From NCBI RefSeq assembly GCF_030409635.1, contig NZ_JAUFQF010000004.1:1398241-1462240 (forward strand): 64,000 bases of DNA, written 5' to 3'. This document shows positions 1 through 9,788 of the stretch, piece after piece. The stretch comes from Vibrio agarivorans (GTDB taxonomy: Bacteria; Pseudomonadota; Gammaproteobacteria; Enterobacterales; Vibrionaceae). Numbering within the stretch: the stretch's first letter is position 1; each line of letters starts with the position of its first letter. The notes under the pieces were generated by a model. The model worked only from the letters and a program-made list of their open reading frames with translations. It made no database searches and was not told the origin of the DNA. Position numbers and translations under genes: made by a program.

Positions 1-1288
1 TAAAACCAGTGAGTTTGTCGAGACGTTCATCAAGCTCTTGTTGCAGCCCCTCATTAGGGATTTTATTGATCAACTCATTAGAGACATTGCGCAGAGTTGA
101 TTTCCCTTCGCTGGTGCCTAAATTGATACTGTGTGTTTCAACTAAGTTTTGGAACAAGTACTCAGAGAGCGGAATAGCGCTTTGTACCTGCTGTTCAAAG
201 TTCTCTTTGCCAAACTGGCGAATGTAGCTGTCTGGGTCTTCCCCGTCGGGTAAGAACAAGAATTTCAGTGTGTTGCCAGACTTTAGATATTGCAGGGCGT
301 TTTCAAGTGCGCGCCAAGCGGCTTCTTTACCTGCTCGGTCACCATCGTAACAACAAACAACCGTATTGGTTTGTCTAAATAGGTTGTGAATGTGCTCACC
401 GGTGGTTGATGTCCCCAGTGATGCTACTGCATAGTCTACGCCGTACTGCCCAAGTGCAACTACATCCATATAACCTTCCACCACCAAGACTTGTGGTGGT
501 TCGCGATACGCCTGCATCACTTCATAAAGGCCATAAAGCTCTTTACCTTTATGGAAGATCGGTGTTTCAGGTGAGTTAAGGTACTTTGGTGTACCATCGC
601 CAATCACACGCCCACCAAAGCCAATTACGCGGCCACGTCGGTCACGAATTGGGAACATGACACGCCCACGAAAACGATCGTAGCGGTTGCCTTTGTCGTT
701 CTCAATCAGCATGCCACCACTGACAAGCATATCTTGAGTCTGGCGATTTTGGCCGAAGTTCTTGCGTACCAGATCCCACTCATCAGCGACGTAACCAATA
801 CCAAATTTTTGCACCACGTCTTTCGATAACCCTCGTTGCTTGAGGTAATCAATCGCGACTTTACTGGTGCCGAGTTTGAGTTGCTGACGATAAAACTGCG
901 CAATACTGCCCATTAAATCGTAGAGGTTACGCTTTTGCTCTGTACTCGCTGTTGGGCCTTGATGCTGCTGATTGTGGCCAGGGCGTTGCTCTCTTGGCAC
1001 TTCTAAACCAAGGAAAGAGGCAAGCTCTTCAATAGCTTCAACGAACTCTAAGCGTTCGTATTCCATTAGAAAGTCAATAGCATTACCGTGAACACCACAA
1101 CCAAAGCAGTGATAGAACTGCTTCTCTTGGCTGACACTGAATGAGGGGGTCTTCTCATTATGGAAAGGGCAGCAAGCGCCGTAGTTTTTGCCTTTTTTCT
1201 TTAGCTTTACACGTGCGTCGATGATGTCGACGATATCAAGCCGAGCAAGTACATCATCAATAAAAGCGCGAGGAATGTGTCCAGCCAT
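1..1288 (-). CDS. dnaG: DNA primase DnaG (3' end cut by window edge)
   Basis: Synthesises the RNA primers used by the replisome. About 429 N-terminal residues are present, running off the left edge. The start MAGHIPRAF is followed by the primase zinc finger (C-P-F-H near residue 40, then C-F-G-C about 20 residues later) and by the TOPRIM core, with GYMDVVALG and the acidic CCYDGDRAG motif. The C-terminal DnaB-binding domain lies outside the window. It follows rpsU and yqeY on the same strand, the macromolecular synthesis operon arrangement (rpsU-dnaG-rpoD in enterics); rpoD is expected just beyond base 1. The 120-bp gap to yqeY holds a hairpin. Confidence 0.96.
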   Translation of the reverse strand, partial: MAGHIPRAFIDDVLARLDIVDIIDARVKLKKKGKNYGACCPFHNEKTPSFSVSQEKQFYHCFGCGVHGNAIDFLMEYERLEFVEAIEELASFLGLEVPREQRPGHNQQHQGPTASTEQKRNLYDLMGSIAQFYRQQLKLGTSKVAIDYLKQRGLSKDVVQKFGIGYVADEWDLVRKNFGQNRQTQDMLVSGGMLIENDKGNRYDRFRGRVMFPIRDRRGRVIGFGGRVIGDGTPKYLNSPETPIFHKGKELYGLYEVMQAYREPPQVLVVEGYMDVVALGQYGVDYAVASLGTSTTGEHIHNLFRQTNTVVCCYDGDRAGKEAAWRALENALQYLKSGNTLKFLFLPDGEDPDSYIRQFGKENFEQQVQSAIPLSEYLFQNLVETHSINLGTSEGKSTLRNVSNELINKIPNEGLQQELDERLDKLTGF

Positions 1289-1355
1289 AGAAGTAAAAAC
1301 AACCCTTTTGAAATGAGAAAATACCTAGCTTATTAGGTATGTGTTTCAGATACAA

Positions 1356-1390
1356 ACAAGCCGTGCACTCCGAAGGATAGCACGGCTTGT
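1356..1390 (-). terminator. Hairpin between yqeY and dnaG, possible attenuator
   Basis: An 11-bp perfect stem (1356-1366 pairing with 1380-1390) with a 13-nt loop lies between the yqeY stop and the dnaG start. On the minus strand it is followed only by a short T-rich run (TTTGTATC), so it is a weak terminator or an RNA processing/attenuation site. In E. coli the rpsU-dnaG interval also carries a partial terminator that lowers dnaG expression; the same role is inferred here. Confidence 0.5.
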
Positions 1391-1408
1391 TGTAATTGGG
1401 ATTTGGGT

Positions 1409-1852
1409 TTAAGCCAGTTTAGCGCGAACTAAACCACTTACTTTACCCATATCTGCACGCCCTTGAATTTGCGGTTTTAAAACGCCCATTACTTTACCCA
1501 TGTCTTGCATGCCCGCTGCACCTGAATCTGCGATTGCACTTTCAATCAGTGCAGCCACTTCTTCATCAGTGAGTGGTTGAGGCATGAAATCCTCAAGTAC
1601 TGTAATTTCTGCTTTTTCCACGTCTGCTAGATCTTGACGATTTGCAGATTCATATTGAGCAACAGAATCGCGACGTTGTTTAACCATTTTGGTCAACACA
1701 GCAAGAATGTCGTCGTCAGACAGAGTAATCTGTTCGTCAACTTCACGTTGCTTAATTGCCGAAAGAGCTAAACGAATAGTGCCAAGGCGCGGTTTGTCCT
1801 TGGCTTTCATCGCTAATTTTTGCTCTTCTTTGAGAGTATCAATAAGAGCCAT
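1409..1852 (-). CDS. yqeY: GatB/YqeY domain protein
   Basis: A 147-residue helical protein of the YqeY family, which resembles the C-terminal tail domain of the GatB amidotransferase subunit; its cellular role is not firmly known. The family opening ALIDTLKEEQKLAMKAKDK and the glycine-rich end (MGKVMGVLKPQ and KVSGLVRAKL) are clear. It starts 28 bp after the rpsU stop and precedes dnaG, the usual position in Vibrio, so it is probably cotranscribed with both. Length is typical for the family. Confidence 0.9.
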   Translation of the reverse strand: MALIDTLKEEQKLAMKAKDKPRLGTIRLALSAIKQREVDEQITLSDDDILAVLTKMVKQRRDSVAQYESANRQDLADVEKAEITVLEDFMPQPLTDEEVAALIESAIADSGAAGMQDMGKVMGVLKPQIQGRADMGKVSGLVRAKLA

Positions 1853-1880
1853 AACTATAGTCCGTTACCGAGCTTAGTTA

Positions 1881-2096
1881 TTAGTACAGGCGAACGCGAC
1901 GAGCGTTTTCGCGAGCAAGCTTCTTAGCGTGACGCTTTTGAGCTGCTGCTTTAGCGCGTTTGCGAACTGTAGTTGGCTTTTCGTAGTGCTCACGACGACG
2001 CACTTCAGAAAGGATACCTGCTTTTTCGCAAGAGCGTTTGAAACGACGTAGTGCAACGTCGAACGGTTCGTTTTCACGTACTTTAACTACTGGCAT
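1881..2096 (-). CDS. rpsU: 30S ribosomal protein S21
   Basis: A 71-residue, strongly basic small-subunit protein that binds near the mRNA platform and helps start-site selection. The sequence [20 protein letters not shown] and the C-terminal KKLAREN segment match enterobacterial S21 in length and composition. An AGGTGAAAGG ribosome-binding site lies just upstream of the ATG. It is first in the rpsU-yqeY-dnaG unit and divergent from tsaD; the 228-bp gap must hold both promoters. Confidence 0.97.
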
Positions 2097-2324
2097 ATGC
2101 CTTTCACCTCAGGGGTTATTCGTTAACGCTGGAAATAAAGGACGGAACCCAATTGGTTCGGTCGATAACCAGCTTGATCAAAAATGGTGCGGAATTTTAA
2201 TCCGATCACACTAGCTTTGTAAAGCCTTTTGTCGATTATTGTCTGTACAAAATTTGTTTGCAAAGGCAAGGCACGGTAAGATTGCACCTATTAAGAGAAT
2301 TATCGAAAGTGAAACGAGAATACC

Positions 2325-3341
2325 ATGCGTATTATTGGCATTGAAACCTCTTGTGATGAAACAGGCATCGCTATCTATGATGATCAGCAGGGCCTGTTGT
2401 CTCACCAATTATACAGTCAAGTGAAGCTTCATGCGGATTATGGCGGTGTTGTTCCTGAGTTGGCGTCACGCGATCACGTGAAAAAGACAATCCCTCTTAT
2501 CAAAGAGGCATTGAAAGATGCTGGCCTCACACCGAAAGACATTGACGGTGTGGCTTATACCGCAGGTCCTGGCCTTGTCGGCGCTCTGTTAGTTGGTGCA
2601 ACGATCGGCCGTAGTCTTGCTTATGCATGGGGTGTGCCTGCCGTACCTGTGCACCATATGGAAGGGCATTTGCTTGCGCCAATGCTAGAAGATAATCCAC
2701 CGCCATTCCCATTTGTTGCTGTGCTGGTTTCAGGTGGCCACTCAATGATGGTGGAAGTGAAAGGCATTGGTGAATATAAGATTCTAGGTGAATCGATTGA
2801 CGATGCTGCAGGCGAAGCGTTTGATAAGACGGCTAAGTTGATGGGATTGGATTACCCAGGTGGTCCATTGCTGTCAAAGCTGGCAGAAAAAGGCACACCG
2901 GGTCGCTTTAAGTTCCCTCGACCAATGACGGATCGTCCGGGTCTAGATATGAGTTTCTCTGGTCTTAAGACGTTTACTGCTAATACGATTGCAGCGAATG
3001 GCGATGATGAGCAGACTCGCGCAGATATCGCATTAGCGTTTGAAGAAGCGGTGTGTGCAACGCTTACCATTAAATGTAAGCGCGCGCTTGAGCAGACAGG
3101 CTTTAAGCGTATCGTGATTGCCGGTGGCGTGAGTGCAAACCGCCGCTTGCGAGCGGATTTGGCCAAATTGGCTGAGAAGATAGGTGGTGAGGTTTATTAT
3201 CCGCGTACTGAGTTTTGTACTGATAATGGCGCGATGATTGCGTTTGCCGGCATGCAGAGACTTAAAAATGGTGAAGTCGCAGATCTTAGCGTACAGGCCA
3301 CGCCACGCTGGCCAATTGATAGTCTAGAGCCTTTGAAATAA
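2325..3341 (+). CDS. tsaD: tRNA N6-threonylcarbamoyladenosine transferase TsaD
   Basis: Transfers threonylcarbamoyl from TC-AMP to A37 of ANN-decoding tRNAs, working with TsaB and TsaE. The 338-residue protein has the ASKHA-fold start [14 protein letters not shown], the metal-binding H111-x3-H115 (VHHMEGH) and the C-terminal ATP motif [13 protein letters not shown]. Length equals that of the E. coli protein (formerly YgjD/Gcp). It is monocistronic on the plus strand, divergent from rpsU, and ends at a terminator shared with convergent plsY. Confidence 0.97.
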   Translation: MRIIGIETSCDETGIAIYDDQQGLLSHQLYSQVKLHADYGGVVPELASRDHVKKTIPLIKEALKDAGLTPKDIDGVAYTAGPGLVGALLVGATIGRSLAYAWGVPAVPVHHMEGHLLAPMLEDNPPPFPFVAVLVSGGHSMMVEVKGIGEYKILGESIDDAAGEAFDKTAKLMGLDYPGGPLLSKLAEKGTPGRFKFPRPMTDRPGLDMSFSGLKTFTANTIAANGDDEQTRADIALAFEEAVCATLTIKCKRALEQTGFKRIVIAGGVSANRRLRADLAKLAEKIGGEVYYPRTEFCTDNGAMIAFAGMQRLKNGEVADLSVQATPRWPIDSLEPLK

Positions 3342-3363
3342 GGTGAAACATTGAATCCGTATT

Positions 3364-3390
3364 AAAACGCGCTTAGGCGCGTTTTTTTTC
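3364..3390 (+). terminator. Rho-independent terminator of tsaD
   Basis: The stem AACGCGC (3366-3372), loop TTAG and GCGCGTT (3377-3383) are followed by an uninterrupted T run. The stop codon of convergent plsY lies inside the hairpin, so the two genes end on top of each other. Confidence 0.85.
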
Positions 3391-3969
3391 GCCCACTTTT
3401 GGCTCAGTGCCTTCAAACAAGCGGCGTATGTTTTGGTGATGACGCAGCACAATGATGCAGCACAGCATCGCCACAGGCAGTGTGTATTGCGGTTTGATAA
3501 GCCAAGTGTAAAACGGCGCGACAAGTACCGTAACTATCGCTGCCAAAGATGAGTAGCGAAACAGTACGGCAATCACTAACCAAGTCAGAATCACTAGCCC
3601 CGTTAGATCGAGACCAATAGGCGCAAGCGCTCCCAGAGCTGTTGCCACCCCTTTGCCACCTTTGAAGTGGAAGAAAATAGGGTACATATGGCCTAAGCAG
3701 GCGGCCATTGCCACGATACCTAATAGCAACGAATCTATCTGCAAAAAATAGCCAGACCAGACTGGGATTGTCCCCTTGAGCATGTCGCACAACAACACCG
3801 AAGCTGCAGCTTTTTTACCACCGATACGTAGGACGTTGGTGGCCCCTGGGTTATGTGAGCCTTGGGTTCTTGGATCAGGCAGGCGTAGCAATCGACAAAT
3901 CAAAACGGCACTCGAGATCGAGCCTAGCAAATAGGCAAAAATGATCATACTGAGTGCAAGTGGCGTCAT
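3373..3969 (-). CDS. plsY: Glycerol-3-phosphate acyltransferase PlsY
   Basis: Inner-membrane enzyme that transfers the acyl group of acyl-phosphate (made by PlsX) to glycerol-3-phosphate, the first step of phospholipid synthesis. The 198 residues form about five hydrophobic segments. The three conserved PlsY loops are visible: [21 protein letters not shown] and [11 protein letters not shown]. Length is typical. It is divergent from folB, as in many gammaproteobacteria, and its stop codon lies within the tsaD terminator. Confidence 0.96.
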   Translation of the reverse strand: MTPLALSMIIFAYLLGSISSAVLICRLLRLPDPRTQGSHNPGATNVLRIGGKKAAASVLLCDMLKGTIPVWSGYFLQIDSLLLGIVAMAACLGHMYPIFFHFKGGKGVATALGALAPIGLDLTGLVILTWLVIAVLFRYSSLAAIVTVLVAPFYTWLIKPQYTLPVAMLCCIIVLRHHQNIRRLFEGTEPKVGEKKRA

Positions 3970-4192
3970 TAGGCGTTACTCGTGTTAAAAGATGGTCTTG
4001 CGAGCGATTACTGGTATCATATCGCGATATTTTTCTATGCACTACTTTATTCACTCGATCAATCGGCATGTAGAGAATGGTACAGCCATCGATGTCAATA
4101 TTGAGCGATGCGCACAGTATAGTATGTGCTTTCAACTCGTTTAGGTATCCGACCTCTCCCTTATTCGGTGCCACAGCATTAGGAACGTCATA

Positions 4193-4549
4193 GTGAAGGA
4201 CATTGTTTTCATCGAACAGCTCGAAGTGATCACAACCATTGGTGTGTATGACTGGGAGCAGGAAATCAAACAAAAACTGGTACTCGATATCGAGATGGCG
4301 CATGACAACCGTCCTGCGGGTTTAAGTGATGATGTCAACGATGCACTGGATTACTCACAAGTCAGTGAGGCCGTATTACAACATATTGAGAACGGTCGCT
4401 TCTTGTTAGTTGAGCGAGTTGCGGAAGAGATCGCGCAGATCATTATGGATCGTTTTTCTGTGACTTGGATTCGTATCCGTTTGACGAAACCTGGCGCAGT
4501 GCCTCAAGCGCGTGGCGTGGGTGTTGTGATTGAGCGAGGAGTGCGATGA
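4193..4549 (+). CDS. folB: Dihydroneopterin aldolase FolB
   Basis: Cleaves 7,8-dihydroneopterin to 6-hydroxymethyl-7,8-dihydropterin and glycolaldehyde in folate synthesis. The 118-residue protein shows the family start IVFIEQLEVITTIGVYDWEQ, and the active-site region with the conserved late lysine in RIRLTKPGAVP. The start is a GTG with AGGA about 10 nt upstream. The stop overlaps the folK start by 4 bp, so the two consecutive pathway enzymes are translationally coupled. Confidence 0.95.
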   Translation: MKDIVFIEQLEVITTIGVYDWEQEIKQKLVLDIEMAHDNRPAGLSDDVNDALDYSQVSEAVLQHIENGRFLLVERVAEEIAQIIMDRFSVTWIRIRLTKPGAVPQARGVGVVIERGVR

Positions 4550-5043
4550 CCACCGTTTATATTGGTCTCGGCACCAATATTGAGCGTCATCAGCATGTCG
4601 AAGCCGGGTTGAAAGAGTTAGCTCTGCTTGGGTCGAACCTGTTGGTCTCGACTATTTATGAGTGTGAGGCTGTTGGTTTTGAGAGCCAGCCTTTTTTCAA
4701 TCTCGTGGTGAAGTTCGATACTTTACTCTCTCTTGACGAGCTCGCAACACAACTTCGTGCAATTGAAGTACGCTGGGGCCGGCCATGCAATGCGCAAAAG
4801 AACCAGCCACGGACTTTGGACCTCGACATCTTGCTGTATGGTAACTTGGTTTCTGACAAGCCAACGCTTCCGCGTGACGATATCTATAAGTTTGCCTTTG
4901 TTATTCAGCCTTTGTTTGAGCTGAGCCCTGACTTATTGATTCCGGGCACTACAAAAACTGTCAAACAGTTGTGGCAAGCTAGCGAACCTGTTTTAACCCA
5001 AAAACTGACCGAGGTAGAGCCTTGGTTTGATATTAATAACTAA
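4546..5043 (+). CDS. folK: 2-amino-4-hydroxy-6-hydroxymethyldihydropteridine pyrophosphokinase FolK
   Basis: Pyrophosphorylates the product of FolB, giving the substrate of dihydropteroate synthase. The 165-residue protein carries the GLGTNI start and the HPPK signature PRTLDLDILLYG at residues 88-99, which includes the two Mg-binding aspartates. It overlaps folB by 4 bp and is followed 9 bp later by uppP, so the three genes look cotranscribed. Confidence 0.95.
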   Translation: MTTVYIGLGTNIERHQHVEAGLKELALLGSNLLVSTIYECEAVGFESQPFFNLVVKFDTLLSLDELATQLRAIEVRWGRPCNAQKNQPRTLDLDILLYGNLVSDKPTLPRDDIYKFAFVIQPLFELSPDLLIPGTTKTVKQLWQASEPVLTQKLTEVEPWFDINN

Positions 5044-5052
5044 GAGATAACA

Positions 5053-5856
5053 ATGACTTATTTTGAAGCGTTTGTGTTGGCCTTAATTCAAGGTTTAACG
5101 GAGTTTTTACCGATTTCTAGCTCAGCCCACCTGATATTGCCTTCTGCTGTGCTAGGGTGGGATGATCAAGGGTTGGCCTTTGATGTGGCTGTGCACGTTG
5201 GTACGCTTGCCGCTGTAATGATCTATTTCCGCAAAGAAGTGGTGACACTACTTCAAGCCTTTATTGGATCGATCTTCAAGGGTGAGCGTGGCAAAGAAGT
5301 TACTTTGGCTTGGATGATCATTATTGCCACGATTCCGGCGTGTATCTTTGGCTTGTTGATGAAAGACATTATTGAAATTTATCTGCGCAGTGCGTGGGTG
5401 ATTGCAGTGACAACCATCGTCTTTGGTTTATTGCTTTGGTATGTTGATCGCAATGCACAACAGAACATGGATGAATACCAAGTTGGCTGGAAGAAAGCCC
5501 TTTACCTTGGTGTTGCTCAAGCGATGGCGATGATTCCGGGCACTTCTCGCTCGGGCATTACGATTACCGCGGCATTACACCTTGGCTTTACTCGTGAAGC
5601 AGCGGCTCGCTTCTCATTTTTAATGTCGATTCCAATCATTCTGCTTGCGGGCTCTTATTTAGGGCTTAAGCTTGTGATGAGTGGCGAAGCGATCAATATT
5701 GGTCATTTAACCACGGGTGTGATCGTGTCATTTATCAGTGCTTACCTATGTATCCACTTCTTCTTGAAGTTGATTTCACGTATGGGTATGACACCATTTG
5801 TTATCTACCGACTCATTCTGGGTTTCGGTCTGTTTACTTTCTTAATGATGGGCTAA
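5053..5856 (+). CDS. uppP: Undecaprenyl-diphosphate phosphatase UppP (BacA)
   Basis: Integral membrane phosphatase that dephosphorylates undecaprenyl pyrophosphate, regenerating the lipid carrier for peptidoglycan and O-antigen; overproduction gives bacitracin resistance in E. coli. The 267 residues show the two active-site motifs, [10 protein letters not shown] at 17-26 and PGTSRSG at 162-168, and about eight hydrophobic helices. It has a tight start 9 bp after folK, and ftsB begins 4 bp after its stop. Confidence 0.97.
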   Translation: MTYFEAFVLALIQGLTEFLPISSSAHLILPSAVLGWDDQGLAFDVAVHVGTLAAVMIYFRKEVVTLLQAFIGSIFKGERGKEVTLAWMIIIATIPACIFGLLMKDIIEIYLRSAWVIAVTTIVFGLLLWYVDRNAQQNMDEYQVGWKKALYLGVAQAMAMIPGTSRSGITITAALHLGFTREAAARFSFLMSIPIILLAGSYLGLKLVMSGEAINIGHLTTGVIVSFISAYLCIHFFLKLISRMGMTPFVIYRLILGFGLFTFLMMG

Positions 5857-5860
5857 CATC

Positions 5861-6145
5861 ATGCGACTCTTTGCCTTGATGCTGCTACTTATCCTAGGCT
5901 GGCTACAATATCACTTGTGGCTGGGGAAAAATGGGGTAGCGGACCTGACAACCACTAAGAAGGAGCTAGCCGCTCAACTTCAGGTGAACCAAAACCTTCG
6001 TGATAGAAACAATGAAATGTTCGCGGAGATTGACGATCTGCGTCAAGGCTTAGATGCAATAGAAGAGCGTGCCCGACATGAGTTGGGCATGGTCAAAGAA
6101 GATGAAACCTTTTACCGCATAGTCGGTGAGGACTCACAACCATAA
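5861..6145 (+). CDS. ftsB: Cell division protein FtsB
   Basis: A 94-residue bitopic inner-membrane protein that forms the FtsQLB divisome complex. An N-terminal transmembrane helix (about residues 3-20, [18 protein letters not shown]) is followed by a coiled coil in the periplasm ([19 protein letters not shown]) and the conserved [18 protein letters not shown] segment. FtsB directly precedes ispD, as in E. coli, with a 14-bp gap. Confidence 0.95.
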   Translation: MRLFALMLLLILGWLQYHLWLGKNGVADLTTTKKELAAQLQVNQNLRDRNNEMFAEIDDLRQGLDAIEERARHELGMVKEDETFYRIVGEDSQP

Positions 6146-6159
6146 ATTAAAGGTTAGCA

Positions 6160-6864
6160 ATGCAAACCATTTACGCGATCATTCCTGCCGCGGGTGTAGG
6201 AAGTCGTATGCAAGCAGATAAACCTAAACAGTATCTGACTTTGCAAGGCAAGACGATTCTCGAGCACACTGCAGCTCTCTTTCTTCAGCGCGATGATATC
6301 AAGGAAGTGATTATCGCCATCTCTCCCGATGATCCTTACTTTGATGCTCTGTCACTATCTCAACACCCTAAAGTTGTCCGTGTGACAGGCGGCAAAGAGC
6401 GTTCTGATACTGTTCTTTCTGCATTGCAATATATTGATAGCAAAGAGCAGGGTAATGCATGGGTGATGGTGCATGATGCAGCGAGACCCTGTTTGCAGCA
6501 AGACGATATCAATCGTTTAAAGGCCGCTGCATTATCACACTCTGTTGGTGGGATTCTTGCTGCGCCAGTACGAGATACCATGAAGCGTGGCAACTCTGCC
6601 CAAGGTATTGACCATACCGTTGATAGAGAGAACCTTTGGCATGCACTCACTCCGCAGCTGTTTCCTGTTAATTCGTTAAAAACTTTTTTAGAACAGGCGC
6701 TCAAGCAGGGGTATCAGGTAACGGATGAAGCCTCCGCACTCGAATTTGCAGGCTATGCGCCAGAGTTAGTGACGGGGCGCGCTGACAATATTAAAATCAC
6801 CCGTCCGGAAGACTTAGCGCTTGCTCAGTTTTACCTAATGAATCAATCCCCTAATCAAGAGTAA
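6160..6864 (+). CDS. ispD: 2-C-methyl-D-erythritol 4-phosphate cytidylyltransferase IspD
   Basis: Third step of the non-mevalonate isoprenoid pathway: joins CTP and MEP to give CDP-ME. The 234-residue protein has the nucleotidyltransferase start IPAAGVGSRMQADKPKQYL with the catalytic Arg and Lys, VHDAARP in the middle and the VTDEASALE motif. It is followed 12 bp later by ispF, the next-but-one enzyme of the pathway; this ftsB-ispD-ispF order is conserved in gammaproteobacteria. Confidence 0.96.
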   Translation: MQTIYAIIPAAGVGSRMQADKPKQYLTLQGKTILEHTAALFLQRDDIKEVIIAISPDDPYFDALSLSQHPKVVRVTGGKERSDTVLSALQYIDSKEQGNAWVMVHDAARPCLQQDDINRLKAAALSHSVGGILAAPVRDTMKRGNSAQGIDHTVDRENLWHALTPQLFPVNSLKTFLEQALKQGYQVTDEASALEFAGYAPELVTGRADNIKITRPEDLALAQFYLMNQSPNQE

Positions 6865-6876
6865 GGAGCCTTTATC

Positions 6877-7356
6877 ATGAGAATAGGTCATGGTTTCGAT
6901 GTACATAAATTTGGTGGTGAAGGCCCAGTGATTATTGGCGGGGTCGCCATTCCTTACGAACAAGGACTGATCGCTCACTCCGATGGTGATGTCGCACTGC
7001 ATGCACTTTGTGATGCGCTTTTAGGTGCGATTGCTGCGGGTGATATTGGTCGTCACTTTCCTGATACCGATGATAAATGGAAAGGGGCGGATAGCCGCGA
7101 GCTTCTCAAAGATGTCTACCGCCGTGTCAAAGAGCAGGGGTACGTATTGGGTAATGCCGATGTCACTATCATGGCTCAAGCGCCAAAAATGGCACCGCAT
7201 ATCGATGCGATGTGTGCGGTAATTGCACAAGATTTAGAAACGGATGTCGCCAACGTTAATGTGAAGGCAACAACCACAGAGCGTTTAGGTTTTACTGGGC
7301 GCAAAGAAGGCATTGCGACAGAAGCTGTAGTATTGCTGTTTAAGCAGGAGTCGTAG
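6877..7356 (+). CDS. ispF: 2-C-methyl-D-erythritol 2,4-cyclodiphosphate synthase IspF
   Basis: Cyclises CDP-ME-2-phosphate to MEcPP with release of CMP. The zinc ligands D8, H10 (GHGFDVH) and H42 are present, and the C-terminal [16 protein letters not shown] segment is the usual nucleotide loop. Length, 159 residues, matches the family. A strong AAGGAG site precedes the ATG, and truD starts 2 bp after the stop. Confidence 0.97.
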   Translation: MRIGHGFDVHKFGGEGPVIIGGVAIPYEQGLIAHSDGDVALHALCDALLGAIAAGDIGRHFPDTDDKWKGADSRELLKDVYRRVKEQGYVLGNADVTIMAQAPKMAPHIDAMCAVIAQDLETDVANVNVKATTTERLGFTGRKEGIATEAVVLLFKQES

Positions 7357-7358
7357 AG

Positions 7359-8420
7359 ATGTCAGATATTTTAAGTGAATTTTCTTATGCGTTTGGTAAG
7401 CCAAGTGCAACAGCAAAAATTAAGGCGCAAGCCAGCGATTTCGTCGTTATCGAAGACCTAAGCTTTGAGTTTTCAGGCCAAGGTGAGCACTTAATGGTGC
7501 GCATTCAAAAGACCGGAGAGAACACGGCCTTTGTCGCGAATGAGTTAGCGAAAGCGTGCGGCGTGCCATCAAAAGCGGTCAGTTGGGCGGGCCTGAAAGA
7601 CCGCCACGCAGTGACTGAGCAGTGGCTCAGTGTCCATCTTCCGTCGGGTGAAACGCCTGACTTTAGTGCTTTTCTCGCGCAATACCCAAGCATTAAGATT
7701 TTGGCCACGGCGCGTCATAACAAAAAACTGCGCCCGGGCGACTTGATTGGTAATGCGTTTCAGCTGCGCCTAACTGAGGTGTCTGATGTAGCAGAAGTGT
7801 TGTCTCGTCTAGAAAAAGTGCAAGTGTTGGGTGTGCCAAACTACTTTGGTGGACAGCGTTTTGGTCGCGATGGCAACAATTTGTCAGAAGCGCGTCGTTG
7901 GGGTCGAGACAATGTGCGTACTCGCAATCAAAATAAACGCAGTTTATATCTCTCGGCAGCACGTTCATGGATCTTTAACCGCATCGTCTCTGCCCGTATT
8001 GAGCAAGGGCTTTTTGAGCAAGTCATTGAAGGCGATATTGTTGCTGTGCAAGGTGAGCAAGGTTTTACCTCTCCACTTACCAGTGAGCAACTGCCACAAT
8101 TTAATCAAGACCTCGCTTCTGGACGCGCTGAGATTACCGCTTCCCTTGCAGGTGATAACGCGCTACCGACCCAAGGCGCAGCATTGGCACTAGAGCAACC
8201 TATCGTCGATGATGAAACTGATTTGATGGCTTTAATTCGCGGCAACCGCATGCGTCATGATCGCCGTGCGATTGCTTTGAAACCACAGCAGTTAAGTTGG
8301 GAAGTGGAAGGCGACAGTATTACGCTATCTTTTAGTTTAGATGCAGGCTCTTTTGCGACATCGATTGTGCGTGAGCTTGTGGAAGAGGTTGCCGTTGAGC
8401 GAGTGTACGATAACGCATGA
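7359..8420 (+). CDS. truD: tRNA pseudouridine(13) synthase TruD
   Basis: Isomerises U13 to pseudouridine in tRNA-Glu. The 353-residue protein has the catalytic aspartate D81 in [14 protein letters not shown] and the family segments [16 protein letters not shown] and [11 protein letters not shown]. The stop overlaps the surE start by 4 bp. The ispDF-truD-surE-pcm-nlpD-rpoS order is the same as in E. coli. Confidence 0.96.
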   Translation: MSDILSEFSYAFGKPSATAKIKAQASDFVVIEDLSFEFSGQGEHLMVRIQKTGENTAFVANELAKACGVPSKAVSWAGLKDRHAVTEQWLSVHLPSGETPDFSAFLAQYPSIKILATARHNKKLRPGDLIGNAFQLRLTEVSDVAEVLSRLEKVQVLGVPNYFGGQRFGRDGNNLSEARRWGRDNVRTRNQNKRSLYLSAARSWIFNRIVSARIEQGLFEQVIEGDIVAVQGEQGFTSPLTSEQLPQFNQDLASGRAEITASLAGDNALPTQGAALALEQPIVDDETDLMALIRGNRMRHDRRAIALKPQQLSWEVEGDSITLSFSLDAGSFATSIVRELVEEVAVERVYDNA

Positions 8421-9160
8421 AAATATTATTAAGTAATGATGATGGCGTGCATGCAGAAGGGATTCACCATTTAGCGGATGCCCTGCGCGACATTGCCGAG
8501 ATCACTATTGTAGCACCTGATAGAAATCGCTCAGGAGCGTCCAACTCATTGACGTTAGAGCAGCCGCTGCGAGTTACAGAGATTGCACCACGCGTATTTT
8601 CTGTACAAGGCACGCCGACGGACTGTGTGCACTTTGCCCTAAACGAATTGATGAAAGACGACCTACCCGACTTGGTGCTAAGTGGTATTAACCACGGCGC
8701 CAATCTTGGTGATGATACTCTCTATTCGGGCACGGTTGCTGCCGCAATGGAAGGCCACTTCTTAGGTGTGCAGTCTATTGCCTTCTCACTCGTGGGTAAA
8801 AATCACTTCGCACAAGCGGCAAAAGTGGCTAGAACTTTAGTTGAGCAACATCTTGCGCAACCAATTCCTACGAATCGCTTGCTCAATGTTAATATACCTG
8901 ATAAGAAGTGTGATGATTTCGAGATAAAAATCACACGCTTAGGTGCAAGACATCACGCCGAGAATATGATCAAGCAGCAAGATCCGCGTGGTCATGATAT
9001 TTATTGGCTAGGACCTCCGGGTAAAGAGCAAGATGCTGGTGAGGGTACGGACTTCCATGCGGTTGAGCATGGTTTTGTATCAATCACACCACTGCAGGTG
9101 GATCTCACGGCGCATGAATCAATCAGAGCAATGAACGAGTGGTTAAAGGATGAGCGTTAA
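8417..9160 (+). CDS. surE: 5'/3'-nucleotidase SurE
   Basis: Metal-dependent nucleoside monophosphate phosphatase linked to stationary-phase survival. The acidic N-terminal cluster N7-D8-D9 (LLSNDDG), S39 (RNRSGAS) and N92 ([12 protein letters not shown]) form the metal site. Length, 247 residues, is typical. Its stop shares a base with the pcm start. Its stress-survival partners Pcm, NlpD and RpoS are immediately downstream. Confidence 0.96.
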   Translation: MKILLSNDDGVHAEGIHHLADALRDIAEITIVAPDRNRSGASNSLTLEQPLRVTEIAPRVFSVQGTPTDCVHFALNELMKDDLPDLVLSGINHGANLGDDTLYSGTVAAAMEGHFLGVQSIAFSLVGKNHFAQAAKVARTLVEQHLAQPIPTNRLLNVNIPDKKCDDFEIKITRLGARHHAENMIKQQDPRGHDIYWLGPPGKEQDAGEGTDFHAVEHGFVSITPLQVDLTAHESIRAMNEWLKDER

Positions 9161-9786
9161 TGTCTAACCCACAAGCTGACAATTTGATCGCCTTTTTGGT
9201 CGCGAATGGGATACAAGATCAAGCGGTTCTTAATGCTATCTACCGATTACCACGAGAGCATTTTGTGTCGCAGGCGATGGTCCATCAAGCATACGATAAT
9301 AATGCTCTGCCTATTGGTCAGGGGCAGACCATCTCACAGCCGTATATTGTGGCGAAGATGACGGAACTGCTTAGCCTAACACATAGTAGTAAAGTGCTAG
9401 AGATTGGTACGGGTTCAGGTTATCAAACCGCCGTTTTGGCGCAGTTGGTTGAGCACGTTTATTCGGTTGAGCGCATTAAAGCTCTGCAATGGGAGGCGAA
9501 ACGTCGTCTCAAGCAATTGGATTATTACAATGTCTCCACCAAGCACGCCGACGGTTGGAAAGGCTGGCCGGCTAAAGGACCATTTGATGCCATCATTGTG
9601 ACTGCAGCAGCAATGACCGTTCCACAAGCACTTTTAAATCAACTTTCTGATGGTGGAGTGATGGTGATTCCTGTGGGCAGTGATGAGCAGCAGCTTCTGC
9701 GTATTAAGCGCACTGGGGATAGCTATCAATCAGAAGTGATTGAATTAGTTAGATTCGTTCCGCTTGTACCGGGAGACGTCGCGTAA
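9160..9786 (+). CDS. pcm: Protein-L-isoaspartate O-methyltransferase Pcm
   Basis: Repairs aged proteins by SAM-dependent methylation of isoaspartyl residues. The 208-residue protein has the conserved substrate segment [14 protein letters not shown] and the SAM-binding motif [12 protein letters not shown] at 79-90. It lies between surE and nlpD with 1-bp overlap and 2-bp gap, so it is part of the same transcript. Confidence 0.96.
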   Translation: MSNPQADNLIAFLVANGIQDQAVLNAIYRLPREHFVSQAMVHQAYDNNALPIGQGQTISQPYIVAKMTELLSLTHSSKVLEIGTGSGYQTAVLAQLVEHVYSVERIKALQWEAKRRLKQLDYYNVSTKHADGWKGWPAKGPFDAIIVTAAAMTVPQALLNQLSDGGVMVIPVGSDEQQLLRIKRTGDSYQSEVIELVRFVPLVPGDVA

Positions 9787-9788
9787 AT

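Noticed and set aside
3875..4303. Minus-strand open frame overlapping plsY and folB
   Set aside because: It overlaps two confident genes in other frames and has no recognisable protein features.
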